DNA from: an uncultured Paracoccaceae bacterium
GTDB lineage: Bacteria; Pseudomonadota; Alphaproteobacteria; Rhodobacterales; Rhodobacteraceae
Direction: 5' to 3'
Assembly (NCBI GenBank): GCA_947494445.1
Contig: CANLVD010000002.1
Coordinates: 434,001 to 498,000, forward strand
Length of the DNA stretch: 64,000 nucleotides
The translations under genes and the position numbers were made by a program. Shown in pieces: positions 53,770 to 62,125 of this stretch. A model generated the notes under the pieces. It worked only from the letters and a program-made list of their open reading frames with translations, made no database searches and was not told the DNA's origin. How positions within the stretch are numbered: the first letter of the stretch is position 1; every line of letters starts with the position of its first letter.

Positions 53770-54463
53770 TTCGACGATTTTTCATGGAGATCACATCCAG
53801 AGGAAGTGGATCGGGCCGGACATATTTTTCCAGTTGATCGCGCGACAGATCCCAGTGCTGAAGGGTCAGATCGGTTGCAAGATCAGAGGCCTGTGCTTCA
53901 ATTGCCGAGATCATTGCATCGTGCTGCTCGATAGCCTTCTTGATGCGGGCCTCATCCGCATCCGATTGCGGATTGAAGAAGGTCTGGCTCAGCCGCGTGT
54001 GGTCCACCAGCATCCGGTTCAAGCCGGCAAACAGATAAGGGTTTTGTGCCATTTCACCTATCTGTTGATGGAATTTATGGTTGAGAAGGCCGGATTGCCG
54101 TGCATCTTCAGCCTTTACCGCGCATGCAAAAAGCACCTGAGTGTCCTTGAGCATGGCAACCTGACGGCTGCTGCGGTTTTCGGACGCTTGACGCGCGATG
54201 GAGCAATAGATCAGAGGAGCGGTTTGGAAAAACACCCGCATGGTCGCGAAGTCCATCGATTCAACCTTGGCACCACGGTTTTCCTCAATGCGGACAAAAC
54301 CTCCGCCTGCCAAGCGGTGCAAAACTTCGCGCAAGGGTGTCCGCGAAATCCCATACTCGATCGCAAGTGATGCCTCATCCAGATCCGAACCTGGTGGAAT
54401 GTCCTGCGTGAGGATCCGCGCCCGCAGATCAGCTTCACAATGTGCTTTTTTGTGTTTTGCCAA
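53759..54463 (-). CDS. GntR/FCD-type repressor
   Basis: The start at 54,463 is a TTG codon, chosen for AGGAGAAAAA 5 bp before it and because the N-terminus LAKHKKAHCEADLRARIL is a typical beginning. The 234-residue protein has a GntR helix-turn-helix (DEASLAIEYGISRTPLREVL) and a C-terminal FCD effector domain. It leads the operon and is flanked by a palindrome, so it likely represses the whole set until a pathway acid binds. The first codon being TTG may keep its level low. Confidence 0.88.
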   Translation of the reverse strand: MAKHKKAHCEADLRARILTQDIPPGSDLDEASLAIEYGISRTPLREVLHRLAGGGFVRIEENRGAKVESMDFATMRVFFQTAPLIYCSIARQASENRSSRQVAMLKDTQVLFACAVKAEDARQSGLLNHKFHQQIGEMAQNPYLFAGLNRMLVDHTRLSQTFFNPQSDADEARIKKAIEQHDAMISAIEAQASDLATDLTLQHWDLSRDQLEKYVRPDPLPLDVISMKNRRNAL

Positions 54464-54474
54464 AATTTTTCTCC

Positions 54475-54489
54475 TATACAAAATGTATA
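54475..54489. promoter_or_regulatory. Palindromic operator of the GntR regulator
   Basis: TATACAAAATGTATA is a perfect 6-3-6 palindrome. It lies directly upstream of the GntR ribosome site, as expected for autoregulation. FCD-type GntR proteins bind short palindromes of this size. It could also regulate the AraC remnant on the other side. Confidence 0.6.
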
Positions 54490-54519
54490 TTTTAATAATA
54501 TCGTGCGGGTCAACGGGAA

Positions 54520-54837
54520 ATGGTGACATTGCGTGAAAGAAGAACCGGCACACGAACGGCCACTCTCCAAGCCCGAAGAAATTACGTTTCTGCAAGGCAG
54601 ATCGAACGGGTATTTCAGAAGATTCTGGGCCATTCACCAAGACGGCACCACAAACGCATTCGGCTGACCCATGCCAAGAACCTGCTGATGACAACCGATA
54701 TGTCAGTTATCCAGATAGCGCTGGCGACAGGGTTTTCTTCGGCATCGCACTTTTCGAGAGTATATCGTGCTGAGTTTGGTGGAACGCCGTTTTTTCAGGC
54801 TTCAAACTCCCGAGCGAGATACCATCCATCTATCTGA
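54520..54837 (+). pseudogene. AraC/GlxA-type regulator, C-terminal fragment
   Basis: The frame retains most of an AraC DNA-binding domain (SARQIERVFQKILGHSPRRH; TTDMSVIQIALATGFSSASH) but lacks the N-terminal ligand domain of GlxA-like proteins, and its start lies inside the divergent promoter region. It is therefore a truncated remnant. It may once have regulated the methylated-amine operon. Confidence 0.7.
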
Positions 54838-55018
54838 ACGCACTCCGCCGCACCTTTGGGATTGGTTTAATCGCGCGGTGGTGCAGCATGTGGTTTGTGT
54901 CGTTGACCCGGATCTGCACTGAGTAGACAGTGCCTCTATCCGACAGCGCACGCACCATGTTTTCAAGGTGCTCAGAGCACGATTGGAAGTTGCAGAATTG
55001 GAATTGAAGAGACGCCCA

Positions 55019-56053
55019 ATGGCCAATCAAGATCGTGATTTTGTCATCATTCTCGGCTTTGGTGGTGTGCTTTTGAACACGCTTCCCCTCTGGCTCGGCC
55101 ATCTGGTGCTGCACCCCATGATGTCGGATCAGGGTGCGGGCGTCATTGGAAGCGTGACATTGTTGCTTGCAGCAAGTGCTTGCGGTTGGATCAACACCCG
55201 GCCCTTCGCACGCTGGGCATGGCCCGTTCTAATGGTCAGCCTTTTGGTATTTGAGCTCACGTCAGGGGTATCCCTTGCAACCTCGGTTTTGGCCTGCTGC
55301 GCCATGGGACTGTCCATGGGGGCAGCGCTTTCTGCCGCGTTCGCGCGAATTGGCAATCACGAGAACATTCAAGGCCTGATCGCGACAGCAATGTCGCTGG
55401 GCCTGGTCATGTCCTTGCTGGTTTATCTCATTGTTTCACTAACGCCCTTCACTGTCCTTTGGGTGCTCCTCGCGCTGGCTGCTTTTGTCTTTTTTGCAAT
55501 CACAAAACGCCCTTTGGACAGCTCGCAAATTACAAAGTGCCCAGCGCTTGATCTTAGCGGAATGCCTCTTCGCTACATGGCATTTTTTGTGATGATGGGG
55601 GCCTATTGGGCTTTCCTTGAACTCTATGGTCGAAGGCATCTTGGCGTGGGTAATGTCGAGCTGTGGCTGCTGGGAAGTTTGATCGCAAGCGCTGTCGGCT
55701 CGGCTCTGGCGGCACGGGTGGATGCCACAAGGTTTCCTGCGGCAATGCCCATATGTCTGGCTTTGGCTGCGGTCACGGGTGCCGCGACCTATTGGACCCA
55801 ATCTCCGGGCCTTATCGGGGCAAGTATCCTTGCCAACGGCTTCTTTCTGTTTCTGTTTTTCCCGCTGTATCTGGCCTTTGAACCAGAGCAGATGCCCAAA
55901 CGTATGGCGCTCTACCTTACAGGCTTTGCGTTTGGAGGAGTGACTGGCGCTCTCTTCATTACAATTGGTGGGTTTGGTGCCCTGTCTCTTGCGATTGCAT
56001 TGTCCGGATGGATCGGCATCACGGAGGCGATGCGCAAACCTCAAGCTCGATGA
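55019..56053 (+). CDS. MFS-like membrane transporter
   Basis: Start 55,019 (MANQDRDF) is preferred; an AAGAGA site lies upstream. The 344-residue protein has about ten hydrophobic helices (IILGFGGVLLNTLPLWLGHL; SMGAALSAAFARIGNH; FFLFLFFPLYLAFEPEQM) with MFS-type features. It is short for a 12-helix MFS carrier. Its 3' end overlaps the convergent TPR gene by 35 bp. The substrate is unknown. Confidence 0.75.
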   Translation: MANQDRDFVIILGFGGVLLNTLPLWLGHLVLHPMMSDQGAGVIGSVTLLLAASACGWINTRPFARWAWPVLMVSLLVFELTSGVSLATSVLACCAMGLSMGAALSAAFARIGNHENIQGLIATAMSLGLVMSLLVYLIVSLTPFTVLWVLLALAAFVFFAITKRPLDSSQITKCPALDLSGMPLRYMAFFVMMGAYWAFLELYGRRHLGVGNVELWLLGSLIASAVGSALAARVDATRFPAAMPICLALAAVTGAATYWTQSPGLIGASILANGFFLFLFFPLYLAFEPEQMPKRMALYLTGFAFGGVTGALFITIGGFGALSLAIALSGWIGITEAMRKPQAR

Positions 56054-57557
56054 TCAAGCCAGCCTTGCGCCAATTGGCGACAGCGGCCTGAACCAGATCT
56101 TCATTCGCCTGCCAAAGCAGAAGTTCATCAGCTGTGGTGCACTCAAAATCCGGAGCAATCTGCAGCAATGTCTCGGCTTCTGCTTTCGCTTTGTGAAGAT
56201 CGCCGAGTGCAGCGTAGAACCACACGAGATGAGCGTGGTACCAATAGAACCCCGGTGTCGGCACTTTGCGAATTTCGATGAGCGCCGCTTCGTACATTTC
56301 AAGACGTGCGTAGCGCCAGGACTTGGCAAAGTGGTACCAGCCCGGATGAACAGGACTGATGTCCATCGCCCGGTCAAGCAATGCAATCGCCTCCTCCTCC
56401 CGGGCCAGAAACGCATAGCAATGCCCGATTTCTGACAGCACGTCCGAGTTGCTGGGGTTCAGTTCAAGAGCACGATCTGCAGCAATTTCAAATCCCGGAA
56501 TATCAAGAGCAAAGAGACGGCACATGGCCAGTGCCACATGGGCAAATGCATGGCGTGGATCGGCTGCGACCGCGTGCTCCGCCGCATCTGTTGCAGCCGG
56601 CAGAACATTCAGCCCTGGCCGTTCGTTGACATGGTATCGATGTTCTTCAAGCAAGATGACCGAGTAGGAAGCCCAGCCATCGGCGTCATCGGGGTATTTG
56701 GCAAGCGCACGCGGAAGTTCGTCACGCAATTTCGCATGTAGCTCGGGATCATAGCTGCGGTAGAACCGCCGGAACTGCGCGACCAGCTGAAACATGGTCC
56801 AATCATCATACGCGCGGTCCGACCCGTCGCCCGATGCAATGGGCCCATGAGGTCCGGCCAGTCGTCCTGCACACAGAAGCGCAATCTGATCCTGAACGTC
56901 AAACAGGGACGCAGGCGTGGCATCGCGGTCGAACTGTTCGGTGACAAGAATGGCACCGGTCTGTGTCGAGGTCAGCTGAACGGTCACACGCAGCCGGTCT
57001 TCCGTGCGCCTAACGCTGCCCTCAACTGCATAGTCCACTCCGTATCGGGTGCGCATCTCTGCATGATCAAGACCTGCGACGCGAATGGCGTCGGTGGTAT
57101 TGCGGGCCAGAACCTTGAGGTCACCAAATCGGGCGAGGTTCTTTAACAGCTCATCCGTCAGGCCATCGCTGATAAACTGATCTTCCTTCTGACTGCCGAT
57201 ATTGCGGAAAGGCAGAACTGCCAGACAAAGCTGAGACTGCTGCGGCGCGGGCATGACCGGTTTGTCGACCAGCTGGAAGCCGACCCCGTGCACTGTCTTG
57301 ATCACCCGTTGATCCGAACCGCTGTCGCCCACTGCACGACGCGCCTCTTTCATTGCGGTCGACAGGGTGGCCTCGGTGATGACCCGCCCCTCCCAGACAT
57401 ACTCGATCAACTGATCTTTGGTGACGATGGCCCCTCGGGCGTCATGAAGTGCTTCCAGCACGGCCCTGGTTTGACGGGTGAGCCTGTGCGCCACGCCATC
57501 ACGTGTCGCAGTCATCTGATCATAGTCAATTTCGGTATCGGCAATGCGGATTTTCAT
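56019..57557 (-). CDS. CadC-like winged-helix protein with TPR region
   Basis: The 512-residue protein has an OmpR-type winged helix-turn-helix (residues 1-100, ending VIKTVHGVGFQLV), then an adenylate-cyclase-associated-type domain (LAVLPFRNIGSQKEDQFISD) and several TPR-like helices (about 290-500). There is no membrane helix, unlike classical CadC. Such proteins are common regulators in Rhizobiales and Rhodobacterales. It faces the homocysteine methyltransferase gene, about 150 bp away. Confidence 0.85.
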   Translation of the reverse strand: MKIRIADTEIDYDQMTATRDGVAHRLTRQTRAVLEALHDARGAIVTKDQLIEYVWEGRVITEATLSTAMKEARRAVGDSGSDQRVIKTVHGVGFQLVDKPVMPAPQQSQLCLAVLPFRNIGSQKEDQFISDGLTDELLKNLARFGDLKVLARNTTDAIRVAGLDHAEMRTRYGVDYAVEGSVRRTEDRLRVTVQLTSTQTGAILVTEQFDRDATPASLFDVQDQIALLCAGRLAGPHGPIASGDGSDRAYDDWTMFQLVAQFRRFYRSYDPELHAKLRDELPRALAKYPDDADGWASYSVILLEEHRYHVNERPGLNVLPAATDAAEHAVAADPRHAFAHVALAMCRLFALDIPGFEIAADRALELNPSNSDVLSEIGHCYAFLAREEEAIALLDRAMDISPVHPGWYHFAKSWRYARLEMYEAALIEIRKVPTPGFYWYHAHLVWFYAALGDLHKAKAEAETLLQIAPDFECTTADELLLWQANEDLVQAAVANWRKAGLIIELEVCASPP

Positions 57558-57706
57558 GGCCTTGAATTACCCGAAATCGCGGCCCCCTGCAAAGGCTTGG
57601 GAAGTTCTCAGGGTTTTCTCAGGCTTGCCTCAAGATCCGGCTGAAGCATCCCGGTATGTCCTTTTCACATCAAGCCGCAATGCGCGGACCACCGAAAGGA
57701 CAGACA

Positions 57707-58642
57707 ATGAAGTATCGACACACGCTGCCGCAACTGAACGGGACCCAAATGATCACCGATGGCGGATTGGAAACCTATCTGGTTTTTCACGACGGCATCG
57801 ACCTGCCCCATTTTGCCGCCTTCAAGGCACTGGAATCCGAGGCAGGGATTCGGGCGATGGACACCTACATGACCCGCTTTGCCAAGTTGGCGGTTGACGA
57901 ACAACGCGGTTTCATCATGGACACACCAACCTGGCGCGCCAGTGCCCGTTGGGGTGGTGAAATGTGGATGACACAGAATAACCTGCGCGAAATCCACCGA
58001 GAGGCGATTGCCACGCTGACGAAACTTCGCGCCGGATACGAGACCGCCTCCAGCCCCTTTGTGATCAATGGTGTCATTGGTCCGCAAGACGACGGGTATT
58101 CGCCTGCAGCGATGCTGTCGGCCGAGGCGGCTGAACTTTATCACAGCGTTCAAGTCAGATGGTTTGCTGAATTCGGAGCGGACATGATCTCAGCACTCAC
58201 CATGACCTATGTCGACGAGGCACTGGGCATAACACGCGCCGCCAAGGCAGCAGGGATGCCCGTGGCAATCTCGTTTACTCTGGAAACCGACGGCCAATTG
58301 CCCTCAGGCGAGGCACTGAAAGCGGCCATCGAAGCGATTGATACTGCCACCGACGGCTACCCCGCCTACTACATGATCAATTGTGCACATCCTGACCACT
58401 TTGCCGAAATTCTCAACGGCAAATGGACCCGCCGTATCATGGGCATTCGGGCAAACGCATCGCGCATGAGCCACGCCGAGCTCGATGCTGCCGAAACGCT
58501 GGATGACGGCGATCCTGACGAGCTTGGCACCTTGTATGGCGCACTGTCGGTCCTCTTGCCCAACCTGACCGTCATCGGCGGGTGCTGCGGCACGGATCAC
58601 AGGCATGTGGGTGCGATGTGCAAGGCCACGCGCGCGGCCTGA
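57707..58642 (+). CDS. Homocysteine S-methyltransferase family protein
   Basis: Start 57,707 (MKYRHTLPQL). The 311-residue protein has the zinc-binding cysteines I-N-C-A-H-P and I-G-G-C-C-G-T and the N-terminal T-D-G-G-L-E-T of the BHMT/MmuM family. It transfers a methyl group from S-methylmethionine or a betaine to homocysteine. It may use methyl groups set free by the MttB-family pathway 6 kb away, but this is inference. Confidence 0.9.
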   Translation: MKYRHTLPQLNGTQMITDGGLETYLVFHDGIDLPHFAAFKALESEAGIRAMDTYMTRFAKLAVDEQRGFIMDTPTWRASARWGGEMWMTQNNLREIHREAIATLTKLRAGYETASSPFVINGVIGPQDDGYSPAAMLSAEAAELYHSVQVRWFAEFGADMISALTMTYVDEALGITRAAKAAGMPVAISFTLETDGQLPSGEALKAAIEAIDTATDGYPAYYMINCAHPDHFAEILNGKWTRRIMGIRANASRMSHAELDAAETLDDGDPDELGTLYGALSVLLPNLTVIGGCCGTDHRHVGAMCKATRAA

Positions 58643-58656
58643 CATTCCCAAAAAAA

Positions 58657-58682
58657 CCGGCAAGCGACCGGGTCGCCTGCCC
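58657..58682 (+). other. Inverted repeat after the methyltransferase
   Basis: GGCAAGCGACC pairs with GGTCGCCTGCC with one mismatch and a one-base spacer. No T-run follows. It may be an inefficient terminator or an intercistronic stem. Confidence 0.35.
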
Positions 58683-58759
58683 TTCCAACAGCGACACGCG
58701 TTCTGCGCGTGCTCTGTAACCACGACCCCAAATCCAATCCAATTCCAAAGGAACACACC

Positions 58760-59329
58760 ATGCTTAAATCAACTCTCTGCGCTCTTGCCATTCTGGCGAC
58801 TTTGCCGGCCTATGCAGGCGATGCACCGATGTCCTTCGACGTTGCCGAAGACATCACACGCTTCGTTTTTGCAGACAAACCTGTCTTTGACGATGGCATG
58901 CCTGCGTATGGCAATGCCTTCATCACACAGGGCTACATCTACGAAGACGGCACGCTGGATGGCGGTGCGGAAGGCACTCTGGCCGATGGCAGCCCCGCGT
59001 TTCCCAGCAAGGTCATCGGCACTTGGACATGTGATGGCTATTTTGTCGGCGACGGTGCACGCACAGCAACTGGCGCAATGGTCATCACCCGTCAGGTCTT
59101 TGAGTTCGCCAACGGTGACATTCTGATCAATCAGGGTGCCGAGCTGGCAGACATCAACGTCAAGGCCCCGCGTGTCATCACCGGCGGTACAGGCTCCTAT
59201 TCCGGTCTGACCGGCGAGATGTCTCAAACCCTTCTGGGCATGACCGATGGCTACGGCGTTCGTTTGCTGATCGACGTAAAGTCCGAGAAGCACGCAGCGC
59301 TTGATCTGCATGAGATCGACGCTGACTGA
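58760..59329 (+). CDS. Secreted allene-oxide-cyclase-barrel-like protein
   Basis: The 189-residue protein begins MLKSTLCALAILATLPAYAG, a Sec signal with cleavage near A-Y-A-G. The mature part has repeated G-rich strands (GNAFITQGYIYEDGTL; GTWTCDGYFVGDGA; GGTGSYSGLTGEMSQTLLG) that match the AOC-like beta-barrel pattern. The true role is unknown; these proteins bind or process lipophilic ligands in other organisms. It is followed by the di-haem peroxidase gene, so both act in the periplasm. Confidence 0.65.
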   Translation: MLKSTLCALAILATLPAYAGDAPMSFDVAEDITRFVFADKPVFDDGMPAYGNAFITQGYIYEDGTLDGGAEGTLADGSPAFPSKVIGTWTCDGYFVGDGARTATGAMVITRQVFEFANGDILINQGAELADINVKAPRVITGGTGSYSGLTGEMSQTLLGMTDGYGVRLLIDVKSEKHAALDLHEIDAD

Positions 59330-59351
59330 GCCATCTTCCCCTCAAAGCCTG

Positions 59352-59368
59352 CGCCCCAATTCGGGGCG
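59352..59368 (+). other. Hairpin between AOC-like and peroxidase genes
   Basis: CGCCCC and GGGGCG pair around a 5-base AATTC loop. It has no T-run and so may only stabilise or separate the two messages. Confidence 0.45.
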
Positions 59369-59391
59369 TGGGCAAACTCAAGGACCGTCCC

Positions 59392-60843
59392 ATGATACTC
59401 CTCCGGCCCATCGCGATCCTGTATCTTTCAAGCCTGCCCGCTTTTGCACAGGTGCTTCCTGAACCTCTGACGGATGCTGACTTCCTTTGGGACGGCGCAC
59501 CGGACAAGGATCTTGTCAGCCTGGGACGGGATCTGTTTTTCGATCCCATCCTGTCGGGCAATCAAAACATATCCTGCGGAACCTGCCACGACCCAGCACG
59601 CGGAACAGGCGATGGTGTTGCATTGTCAATCGGTGAAGGCGGTGTTGGATTTGGCCCTGAAAGGCGTGTTGGCAAAAGTGTCACTGGTCACGTCCCGCGC
59701 AATGCGCAACCGCTTTACAACATCGGTGCTCGGGCCTACGGGAAATTCTTCCATGATGGCCGCTTGGAGTTTGACAAATGGAGCGGTTCGCCAAGCCGTC
59801 TGCGCACTCCCGCAGGCGAAGACCTTCCCGAAGGGATCGAAAACGCTCTTGCGGCACAGGCCATGTTTCCCGTTCTGTCGTCGATCGAGATGGCAGGCCA
59901 ACCCGGAGAAAACTCCGTCGCCAATGCGGTCTCTGCAAACAACAAGCCGCTGGCCTGGGCGATCCTGGCACAGCGCCTGTCCGAGACGCCGGGCTATGCA
60001 CGGCGATTTGTGCAGGTCTTTGGCGATATCACTTCACCGGCTGACATCCGTTTCACCCATGCAGGTGAAGCGCTTGCAGCCTTTCAATCACTGGCATTTC
60101 GGTCTGACAACAGTCCCTTTGACTTGCGGCTTGCAGGCATCCCCTTGCCAACTAAGGCGGAGCAGGGACTGCAGCTCTTTTACGGCAAGGCTAGTTGCAA
60201 CACTTGCCACAGCGGAGCGTTGCTGACGGATCACGATTTCCATGCAATCGGTGTGCCGCAGATCGGACCGGGCAAGGATCACGGCTTCGACAACAGCTAC
60301 AGGCTCCATACCGGTTTTCAACATCGGGTTGAGGACCTCGGCCGGTTTGCCGTCACCGGTGATCCCGAAGACAAATACCGTTTTCGTACGCCTTCCTTGC
60401 GCAATGTCGCGTTGACCGGGCCGTGGGGCCATGATGGTGCCTTTGCCGATCTTGAAGACATGGTGCGCCACCACCTCAATGCTCCCAAATCCTTGGCAGG
60501 TTACGTCGTGCCTGACCTGTTACCTCTGGCCACTGTCGTCGAGACCACCAATTCGCGGTCAGGTCCTGTTGAGAAAACTCTGGAAGGCACCGAGCGGGCA
60601 CGTTTTGACATGCGGTATAATTGGGCTCATGCCTCCGAGCCGCTGCGGGCAAGTATTGCCAATTCGATCGAACTTGATCCGGTGAGCCTGACGGAGGCCG
60701 AGATCGATCAACTCATGGCATTTCTGGATGCTTTGACGGATCCCACCTCAGTTGATCAAAGCGGGCTGATACCGCAAACCGTTCCATCCGGCTTGCCGCC
60801 TCAACCAACTTGGGTCGCCAACTGTGAGTGTCCCAAGAGTTGA
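59392..60843 (+). CDS. Di-haem cytochrome c peroxidase (CcpA/MauG family)
   Basis: The start 59,392 (MILLRPIAIL) gives a 483-residue protein with a Sec signal (about 1-20). Two haem-binding motifs are present, Cys62-x-x-Cys65-His66 (SCGTCH) and Cys269-x-x-Cys272-His273 (SCNTCH). It resembles the MauG/CcpA family, which reduces peroxide or oxidises a protein substrate in the periplasm. It is longer than classical CcpA. The preceding AOC-like gene may encode its partner. Confidence 0.9.
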   Translation: MILLRPIAILYLSSLPAFAQVLPEPLTDADFLWDGAPDKDLVSLGRDLFFDPILSGNQNISCGTCHDPARGTGDGVALSIGEGGVGFGPERRVGKSVTGHVPRNAQPLYNIGARAYGKFFHDGRLEFDKWSGSPSRLRTPAGEDLPEGIENALAAQAMFPVLSSIEMAGQPGENSVANAVSANNKPLAWAILAQRLSETPGYARRFVQVFGDITSPADIRFTHAGEALAAFQSLAFRSDNSPFDLRLAGIPLPTKAEQGLQLFYGKASCNTCHSGALLTDHDFHAIGVPQIGPGKDHGFDNSYRLHTGFQHRVEDLGRFAVTGDPEDKYRFRTPSLRNVALTGPWGHDGAFADLEDMVRHHLNAPKSLAGYVVPDLLPLATVVETTNSRSGPVEKTLEGTERARFDMRYNWAHASEPLRASIANSIELDPVSLTEAEIDQLMAFLDALTDPTSVDQSGLIPQTVPSGLPPQPTWVANCECPKS

Positions 60844-60892
60844 CTACAGAAGACGTAGTTCCTAACTTTTGGGGATTCAAAGGAGACATAGG

Positions 60893-61594
60893 ATGACGAA
60901 ATATGGACAGTTTTGCCCAATCGCAAAATCCTCGGAAATCCTTGGCGATACGTGGTCGATCCTGATCGTGAGGGAACTCCTGCTTGGCAGCACGCGGTTT
61001 TCACAGCTGCAAAAGGGGCTGCCGAAAATCTCCCCCACCATTCTGACCAAGCGTTTGAAGGAATTGAACGCATGTGGAGTGGTTCTCAAACGCCAGCTGA
61101 GCGGACAGAAAACACATGAATACCGATTGACCCCGGCAGGGCGGGAGCTGTCAGGCGTGGTCGAAGCCTTGGCCGTTTGGGGCATGCGTTGGGCGCGCGA
61201 CGAGATGGAGCCCGACGATCTGGATGCCACATTCCTGATGTTTGATGTGGAACGCAATATCGTCACCTCCGAATTGCCAGACGGTGAAAACGTGATCTGT
61301 TTCCAGTTCCCTGATCTGAAGGAGTTCAGCAAGTGGTGGGTCATCTGCGATGGGGCCAATACAGACCTTTGCTATCAGGACCCAGGTAAGGATGTAACAG
61401 CCTACGTCACGGCCAATTCCACCGATATGATCAAGATCTGGATGGGGGATCTACCGCTGACAGCAGCCTTGCGAGACGATAGGGTCACCCTGCTGGGAGA
61501 ACCCATGATCTGTGACCGGTTCCGCAAATGGTTTCCGCTGTCTTCCGCCGCAATGGTACCACGTCCCACCGAGAGCGAGAGGATGGCTGTCTAG
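60893..61594 (+). CDS. HxlR-type regulator with C-terminal SCP2-like domain
   Basis: Start 60,893 (MTKYGQFCPIAKSS); the family Cys is Cys8. The 233-residue protein has the HxlR winged helix-turn-helix (residues 1-100; GDTWSILIVRELLLGSTRFS, LKELNACGVVLKRQ) and an added C-terminal domain that looks like the sterol-carrier-type domain seen in a subset of HxlR proteins. It converges on the OsmC gene with overlapping stop codons (TAG). It likely senses oxidants or electrophiles and controls the adjacent OsmC-FMO-OsmC set. Confidence 0.85.
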   Translation: MTKYGQFCPIAKSSEILGDTWSILIVRELLLGSTRFSQLQKGLPKISPTILTKRLKELNACGVVLKRQLSGQKTHEYRLTPAGRELSGVVEALAVWGMRWARDEMEPDDLDATFLMFDVERNIVTSELPDGENVICFQFPDLKEFSKWWVICDGANTDLCYQDPGKDVTAYVTANSTDMIKIWMGDLPLTAALRDDRVTLLGEPMICDRFRKWFPLSSAAMVPRPTESERMAV

Positions 61595-62112
61595 GCAGCT
61601 TTGGCCTTCCGAGTCCAGTCGATGCTTACCGGCTGCGCGTCGCGCAGGGCCAGAAACCACGTGTCTATGACCAATACCTGATCAATCAGCGCGTCAATCA
61701 CGATGTCGTCTTCGTCGCTGTCGATGGTGATTTCGATCCGGGTGTCCAACGGAGCCGCACTGCCGCCTCCAAGCCCAAACATCGCCAAAGTGTCGGTATC
61801 GGTTTCGATCTCCACATGAACGGACCTGATGTTCAGCCCTGCCCGCGCTGCAGTCATTTTGGTCGCAATGGCCAGACAGCCGACAAGCCCGGCCTTGGCA
61901 AAGAAACTCGGCGACGGGGCGGTCCCGTCGCCGCCCATTGTCTTGCCCAGATCCATAGCAACCCTGTGCTGACCCTGTGAAACCTGACATTGCAGCCCTT
62001 CACTCACAGTGCCTGAAATTAAGGCGGTGGACACTGCCTTTTCTGGTGCATCGACCAAGTGCCGAATGACCTGATTTTGACAGGTGCGAATATGGTCATC
62101 TCTGGGTGTCAT
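61591..62112 (-). CDS. OsmC/Ohr family protein (1)
   Basis: The 173-residue protein has the OsmC region A-G-L-V-G-C-L-A-I-A-T-K with the conserved Cys and an N-terminal part that is only loosely similar to Ohr. OsmC family members reduce organic hydroperoxides by two cysteines, but only one obvious Cys of the pair is clear, so it may be a variant member. It lies 13 bp after the FMO-like gene. Confidence 0.8.
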   Translation of the reverse strand: MTPRDDHIRTCQNQVIRHLVDAPEKAVSTALISGTVSEGLQCQVSQGQHRVAMDLGKTMGGDGTAPSPSFFAKAGLVGCLAIATKMTAARAGLNIRSVHVEIETDTDTLAMFGLGGGSAAPLDTRIEITIDSDEDDIVIDALIDQVLVIDTWFLALRDAQPVSIDWTRKAKAA

Positions 62113-62125
62113 TGCTCAATTCCTT

